In this document: piece after piece, positions 61,791 to 64,000 of the stretch | Numbering within the stretch: position 1 is the stretch's first letter | How the letters are laid out: each line of letters starts with the position of its first letter | Origin: Flavobacterium ammonificans | GTDB taxonomy: Bacteria; Bacteroidota; Bacteroidia; Flavobacteriales; Flavobacteriaceae | NCBI RefSeq assembly: GCF_020885975.1 | Contig: NZ_AP025183.1 | Coordinates: 930,001-994,000, forward strand | Reading direction: 5' to 3' | DNA: 64,000 nucleotides | Notes under the pieces: model-generated | What the model saw: only the letters and a program-made list of their open reading frames with translations | Databases searched by the model: none | Told to the model about the DNA's origin: nothing | Translations under genes and position numbers: made by a program

Positions 61791-62522
61791 ATGGTTAGTA
61801 AAAACCAAATAAAGTTTATATCGGGTCTTCAGCAAAAAAAACAACGTTTAATTCATAAAATGTTTGTAGCAGAAGGGATAAAGGTTGTTCAAGAATTACT
61901 AGATGCCGATTTTGAGTTACATCAGTTATACACCACAGAAGATGATTTCAAATCTGTTAGTGACAGCAAAAAACTAATTGTTTCATCGGAGGATTTAAAA
62001 AAAATCAGTGCCTTAACAACAGCTAGTTCTTGTTTAGCAGTTTTTAAAATTCCTGAACAAAAGGAATTATATCAGTCGGGTTTGATTGTAGCCTTAGACG
62101 CTATCAGAGATCCAGGCAACTTAGGAACTATAATTCGCTTATGCGATTGGTTTGGCATACAACAATTGATTTGTTCAAAAGAAACGGTTGATGTTTATAA
62201 TCCAAAAGTAGTCCAAGCGACTATGGGTTCAATTTCTCGTGTCAATGTGAGTTATATCAATTTAGAAGATTTTATTTCCACAACTTCACTCCCTGTTTTT
62301 GGAACGTTTATGAATGGCGAAAATATTTATTCTACGACCTTACCTCAAGAAGGGATTATTGTGATGGGTAACGAAGCAAATGGAATTTCAAAAGAAGTAG
62401 AAAATAGCATTCAACATCGATTAACAATTCCTCGATTTGGAACTCTTCAAAAAACAGAAAGTTTGAATGTTGCCACAGCCACAGCTATAATTTTAAGTGA
62501 ATTTAGAAGGGTTTCGCTTTAA
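61791..62522 (+). CDS. SpoU/TrmH-family 2'-O-methyltransferase
   Basis: 243 aa. N-terminal substrate-binding domain (~1-95; QQKKQRLIHKMFVAEGIKVVQELL) and SPOUT domain with motif 1 DAIRDPGNLGTIIRLCDWFG, motif 2 IVMGNEANGIS and motif 3 LTIPRFGTLQKTESLNVATATAI. It methylates 2'-OH of an rRNA or tRNA base with SAM; target not visible. Convergent with porT at one base distance. Confidence 0.92.
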   Translation: MVSKNQIKFISGLQQKKQRLIHKMFVAEGIKVVQELLDADFELHQLYTTEDDFKSVSDSKKLIVSSEDLKKISALTTASSCLAVFKIPEQKELYQSGLIVALDAIRDPGNLGTIIRLCDWFGIQQLICSKETVDVYNPKVVQATMGSISRVNVSYINLEDFISTTSLPVFGTFMNGENIYSTTLPQEGIIVMGNEANGISKEVENSIQHRLTIPRFGTLQKTESLNVATATAIILSEFRRVSL

Positions 62523-62523
62523 G

Positions 62524-63243
62524 TTAATGAAAAGTAAAGTTGATAAAGAGTCCCCTTGTCCTCATTGATTCTATATTTCCAGTCCACGGACTCATAGGAT
62601 CATTGTCTCGGATTAATTCGTCTTTTAGACTAAATACGCCTCTTATTGAGGGGGAAAAAATAAAATACTCAGAAAAAATATCTATTCCAAAGCCTAATTC
62701 GTAATTCGGACTCCAAGCTTTTACTCTAAACCGTTGGCTAAGATTATCGTCGGTGGATTTTGAATTACTAGATAAATTCAATGTTGTGGAAACGCCTCCT
62801 AGTATGAAAGGACGAATATTTCCGGTTCGTAAAGCTGAAAATTTCAACAGTAGCGGAAGATGAATATAGGTACTGTTTACCTCTCTAATTGTGTCAGATG
62901 CTTTTGGAACAAAAGAAAAATGAGTAGTGGGGTAATTTAAAATTCGCTTGGTGTAATACAATCCGGGTTCGAAACGTAAATTAATATATTCTTGCAACCT
63001 CAAATCGGCTACCAAACCCACATTGAATCCAGTTGTTTTTTGAACTTGAATATCTTCGATTTCATTTTTGTAATCAAACTTAAAATCATAAGAGTTTATA
63101 CCTAAGAAAAACCCAAAATACAAAGGCTGTTGTTGCCAAGTCTCAAGGTGTCTAACAGGGTTTTTGCTAAAAATACTCTCTCTAAATTGAGCCTGAATGC
63201 TCATAGAGCAAACTAGTAAAATAAGAGAACAACGTTTTTTCAT
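62524..63243 (-). CDS. porT: PorT/SprT-type type IX secretion and gliding protein
   Basis: 239 aa. Signal peptide 1-18 (ending IQAQ) and an eight-strand barrel-like sequence with aromatic-ended strands: PLYFGFFLGINSYDFKF, EYINLRFEPGLYY, YIHLPLLLKFSALR, ILGGVSTTLNLS, YELGFGIDIF, FINFTFH. This fits the PorT family; its place directly beside ubiE is the one known for sprT in F. johnsoniae (recalled, not searched). PorT is needed for assembly of the type IX system. It starts one base after ubiE stops, in the same direction. Confidence 0.82.
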   Translation of the reverse strand: MKKRCSLILLVCSMSIQAQFRESIFSKNPVRHLETWQQQPLYFGFFLGINSYDFKFDYKNEIEDIQVQKTTGFNVGLVADLRLQEYINLRFEPGLYYTKRILNYPTTHFSFVPKASDTIREVNSTYIHLPLLLKFSALRTGNIRPFILGGVSTTLNLSSNSKSTDDNLSQRFRVKAWSPNYELGFGIDIFSEYFIFSPSIRGVFSLKDELIRDNDPMSPWTGNIESMRTRGLFINFTFH

Positions 63244-63244
63244 A

Positions 63245-63976
63245 TTATTTTTTAGATGCTGAATAAATAGTAGCTACCCCAAAGGTTTGTGGTAAAGCTA
63301 CAACATCTATAAACCCAATTTTTCGTAAAATATTGTTTAACTTTTCACCATAAGGGAAAGCTGCTGCAGATTCTGACAAATATCCGTACGCCACATTGTC
63401 TTTTGAAAATAATTTTCCAATTAATGGTAAAATATTTTTACTGTAAAATTCATAACCTTGTTTATAAGGTGTTTTGTCAGGCACAGAGGTTTCTAAAATC
63501 ACGAAAGTGCCTTTAGGTTTTAAAACGCGTAAAATTTCAGACAATCCTTTTTCTAGATTCTCAAAATTACGAACCCCAAAAGCAACAGTTATTGCATCAA
63601 AATAGTCATCCTCAAAGGGTATGTTTTCTGAATCTCCTAAAACCATCTCGATAGTTTTGGATAAGTTTTTGTTGGCTATTTTTTGCACACCTACTTCTAA
63701 CATTCCAGCAGAAATATCCAGACCAATGATTTTGTCTGCTTTGGTTTGCGCCATCAAAATGGCTAAATCTCCGGTACCAGTTGCGATGTCTAAAATGGTT
63801 TTTGGATGAGATTTCCCTATCATTTTTAGCACTTTTTTGCGCCATTTTACGTCTATCCCGAAAGAAATGACACGATTTAAATTATCGTAGTTTCCCGAAA
63901 TAGTGTCAAACATTTGAGCAACCTGTTCTTTTTTACTTAAAGAAGAGTCTTTGTAAGGGGTAATTTTGCTGGCCAT
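63245..63976 (-). CDS. ubiE: Demethylmenaquinone/ubiquinone methyltransferase UbiE/MenG
   Basis: 243 aa Class I SAM methyltransferase. [27 protein letters not shown] is the UbiE N-terminal signature, [14 protein letters not shown] motif [26 protein letters not shown] the UbiE motif III region, and [13 protein letters not shown] the next. In a menaquinone-using bacterium it does the last C-methylation of menaquinone. It is the first gene of a pair with porT. Confidence 0.95.
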   Translation of the reverse strand: MASKITPYKDSSLSKKEQVAQMFDTISGNYDNLNRVISFGIDVKWRKKVLKMIGKSHPKTILDIATGTGDLAILMAQTKADKIIGLDISAGMLEVGVQKIANKNLSKTIEMVLGDSENIPFEDDYFDAITVAFGVRNFENLEKGLSEILRVLKPKGTFVILETSVPDKTPYKQGYEFYSKNILPLIGKLFSKDNVAYGYLSESAAAFPYGEKLNNILRKIGFIDVVALPQTFGVATIYSASKK

Positions 63977-64000
63977 TTTTAAAGTTTGTGCAAATATAAG

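Overview
The window looks like a chromosomal stretch of a Flavobacterium-like member of the Bacteroidota. The support is the low G+C content, promoters of the TTTG / TAnnTTTG type with few Shine-Dalgarno sites, and lineage genes: TamL, a PorT/SprT-type protein of type IX secretion and gliding, a GYDIA-family GHMP kinase, an AccD without its zinc ribbon, and the gene order purH-mreB-mreC-mreD-PBP2-rodA. Most of the window is housekeeping sequence with short intergenic gaps.

Layout: 1-0.6 kb holds the end of an M3 peptidase. 0.6-4.7 kb holds RluB and a mevalonate cluster (UbiA-type prenyltransferase, mevalonate kinase, MvaD). 4.9-7.3 kb holds TspO, an unknown membrane protein and a BaiN-type flavoprotein. 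7.5-16.7 kb is a maltodextrin locus (two GH13 enzymes, GH65 phosphorylase, beta-phosphoglucomutase, sugar MFS, LacI regulator) with no SusC/SusD genes. 16.8-24.0 kb is an acetate module: Acs, a PrpE-like synthetase, a single-domain response regulator, a symporter-kinase fusion (CrbS type) and a small membrane protein. 24.0-27.7 kb holds a small protein, an MHS transporter, a porin and an InsA-like zinc-ribbon/HTH protein.

27.9-28.8 kb is the most unusual part. tRNA-Phe is followed by two almost identical single-domain GIY-YIG endonuclease genes. Each gene is followed by a copy of the tRNA-Phe 3' end whose T-loop is replaced by a small palindrome, and then by a copy of the tRNA terminator. The result is a tandem array with a period of about 383-394 bp that resembles repeated insertion at, or amplification from, a tRNA 3' end.

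28.9-33.9 kb holds CoaX, an outer-membrane protein, LptC, a small membrane protein and a PpiD-like isomerase. 34-36.2 kb holds the second mevalonate cluster (GYDIA kinase, HMG-CoA reductase). 36.4-42.4 kb is a peptide-use module (S9 dipeptidyl peptidase, two POT transporters, thioredoxin-like protein). 42.4-48.4 kb holds ComEC, LpxB, a small membrane protein and a tail-specific protease. 48.4-55.7 kb is the cell-shape cluster with PurH. 55.8-64 kb holds a MacB-type permease, AccD, class II aldolase, TamL, a SpoU methyltransferase, PorT and UbiE/MenG.

All names rest on reading protein motifs and gene order by eye; no database search was run.
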